From Bremia lactucae (lineage: Eukaryota; Oomycota; Peronosporomycetes; Peronosporales; Peronosporaceae): DNA of 64,000 bases. Positions 63,100 through 64,000 of this stretch are shown here, in pieces. A program made the position numbers and the translations under genes. The notes beneath the pieces are model-generated. The model was not told the DNA's origin. It did not search any database and saw only the letters and a program-made list of their open reading frames with translations. The stretch's first letter is position 1. Every line of letters begins with the position of its first letter. Where the stretch lies: the NCBI RefSeq assembly GCF_004359215.1, contig NC_090625.1, forward strand, positions 1,434,979 to 1,498,978, read 5' to 3'.

Positions 63100-64000
63100 C
63101 CATCTGCTTTACCTCCGGATAGAGGTGTCCGTCATGAAATTGACTTGGTTCCGGGAACCAAGTACTGTGTCACAAGACAATGGCATTTACGAAGGGAGCA
63201 GTGAGACGTCATGACGATTTCCTCCGTGCTAAGCACGAGGCTGGAATGGTACGAGAGAGCAAATCTCCTCATTCGACACCGACATTTTGTGTCATAAAGC
63301 CAAATGGTAATTGGCGCGTTGTACATGCTTACAATAAGCTTAACGCTGTCACTTTACCAGCACAAACGCCTATATCTAGAAAGGATGTTCTTCAGAACAA
63401 TATGGTGGGATGTACAATGTACAGTGCACTTGACTTAGCCGATGGTTATTACGAACTCCTCATGCGAGCTAGCGATATCCCGCTTACAGCGGTTAGCCTT
63501 CCGAGCGGTATGCTATGGGAGTGGTTGGTTATGCCACAAGGGCTTTCGAGCGCCCCGGCAACATTTAAACGTCTAGTGACGCAACTGTTTCGCCCTCATC
63601 GAGGTTATGCACACACTTATTTCGATGACATTTTTGTCCATAGTCGTGCGGAGCAAGGTCGATCGGATATGAAAAACCGTTAAGACCATTTGCGAGCAGT
63701 GCTCGAGTGTATGCGCACAAATAAATTGTATGCCAATGCATCTAAGTGCAATTTTGGCGCAGAAGTAATTCTTTATTTGGGATGCTTTATTGGAAAGCGA
63801 GGCCTTAAAACGGATCCGGTTAAGGTAAAAGCCATAGTAGATTGGCCGGTTCCTTAAAACCAAAAGGATTTACGTAAGTGGTTGGGTCTCGCCAATTATT
63901 TACACAAGTATAGCGAAAATTACGCTGATATGGCTAGGCCATTATCTAATCTCCTTAAAAAGGATACAGAATGGTGCTGGACTAGCACCGAAAATAATGC
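63100..64000 (+). pseudogene. Reverse transcriptase of element C3, running off the window
   Basis: Same order as C1: STPTFCVIKPNGNWRVVHAY, ALDLADGYYELLMRASDIPL, LPSGMLWEWLVMPQGLSSAP, YFDDIFVHSRAEQ with intact YFDD, one open frame 63180-63683. The stop TAA at 63681-63683 after DMKNR equals that of C1. The thumb follows (CFIGKRGL) to the window end. Confidence 0.82.

Noticed and set aside
1..64000. tRNA, rRNA and secreted RxLR or Crinkler effector genes.
   Set aside because: Looked for by eye and not found. I saw no tRNA-like cloverleaf and no signal peptide followed by RxLR-dEER or LxLFLAK.

Overview
The window reads as a gene-poor, retrotransposon-rich stretch of an oomycete genome, probably a Peronosporales species (Phytophthora or downy-mildew relative). 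The evidence is the gene set (condensin D2, fused trehalose-phosphate synthase/phosphatase, an EEP nuclease, a basic Cys/His protein of a kind I remember mainly from oomycetes), short GT-AG introns of 59-101 bp, and host genes packed between long blocks of decayed Ty3/gypsy and copia elements. The species call is inference. The assembly carries four runs of N (1549-1648, 16981-17265, 29201-29300, 31679-32428) and one single N (61295). Several repeats next to them look like unmerged contig ends.

Layout. 1-1733: Ty3 integrase and gag-like debris, partly as an inverted pair, plus an LTR end. 2032-6362 (+): five-exon condensin subunit 1. 6480-9272 (-): four-exon trehalose-6-phosphate synthase/phosphatase, tail to tail with condensin. 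9659-20105: nested Ty3 elements A and B and a copia fragment. 20170-21032: two LTR remnants. 21033-22620: unassigned repeat ORFs. About 22640-23525: a very AT-rich block with an F1-ATPase alpha-type P-loop, probably mitochondrial DNA in the nucleus. 23535-29200: more Ty3 debris, an unidentified minus-strand repeat ORF set and LTRs. 29623-49770: three head-to-tail D-family chromoviral Ty3 elements sharing LTRs at 29623, 37116, 43396 and 49333. 49771-54015: a second host island with a host exon cut by an LTR, an EEP-family enzyme, a basic Cys/His protein and a Cys-rich single-pass membrane protein. 54815-64000: a C-family Ty3 element in a three-part tandem, running off the window.

The host genes are ordinary and look intact after splicing. 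The unusual biology is in the retroelements. (1) In families D and B, gag ends at a CAG-TAG lying in a stem-loop exactly 9 nt after a canonical -1 frameshift heptamer (A AAA AAC or G GGA AAA), with protease in the -1 frame. Family C shares the hairpin. (2) D- and C-family DNA, coding and LTR alike, is tiled with perfect short hairpins every few tens of bases, which I do not see in element B, copia or host genes; two places look like snapshots of palindromes being perfected by template switching. (3) D elements carry a conserved antisense reading frame between the chromodomain and the 3' LTR. (4) All four Ty3 families share the primer-binding site TGGTAGCAC, fitting initiator tRNA-Met.
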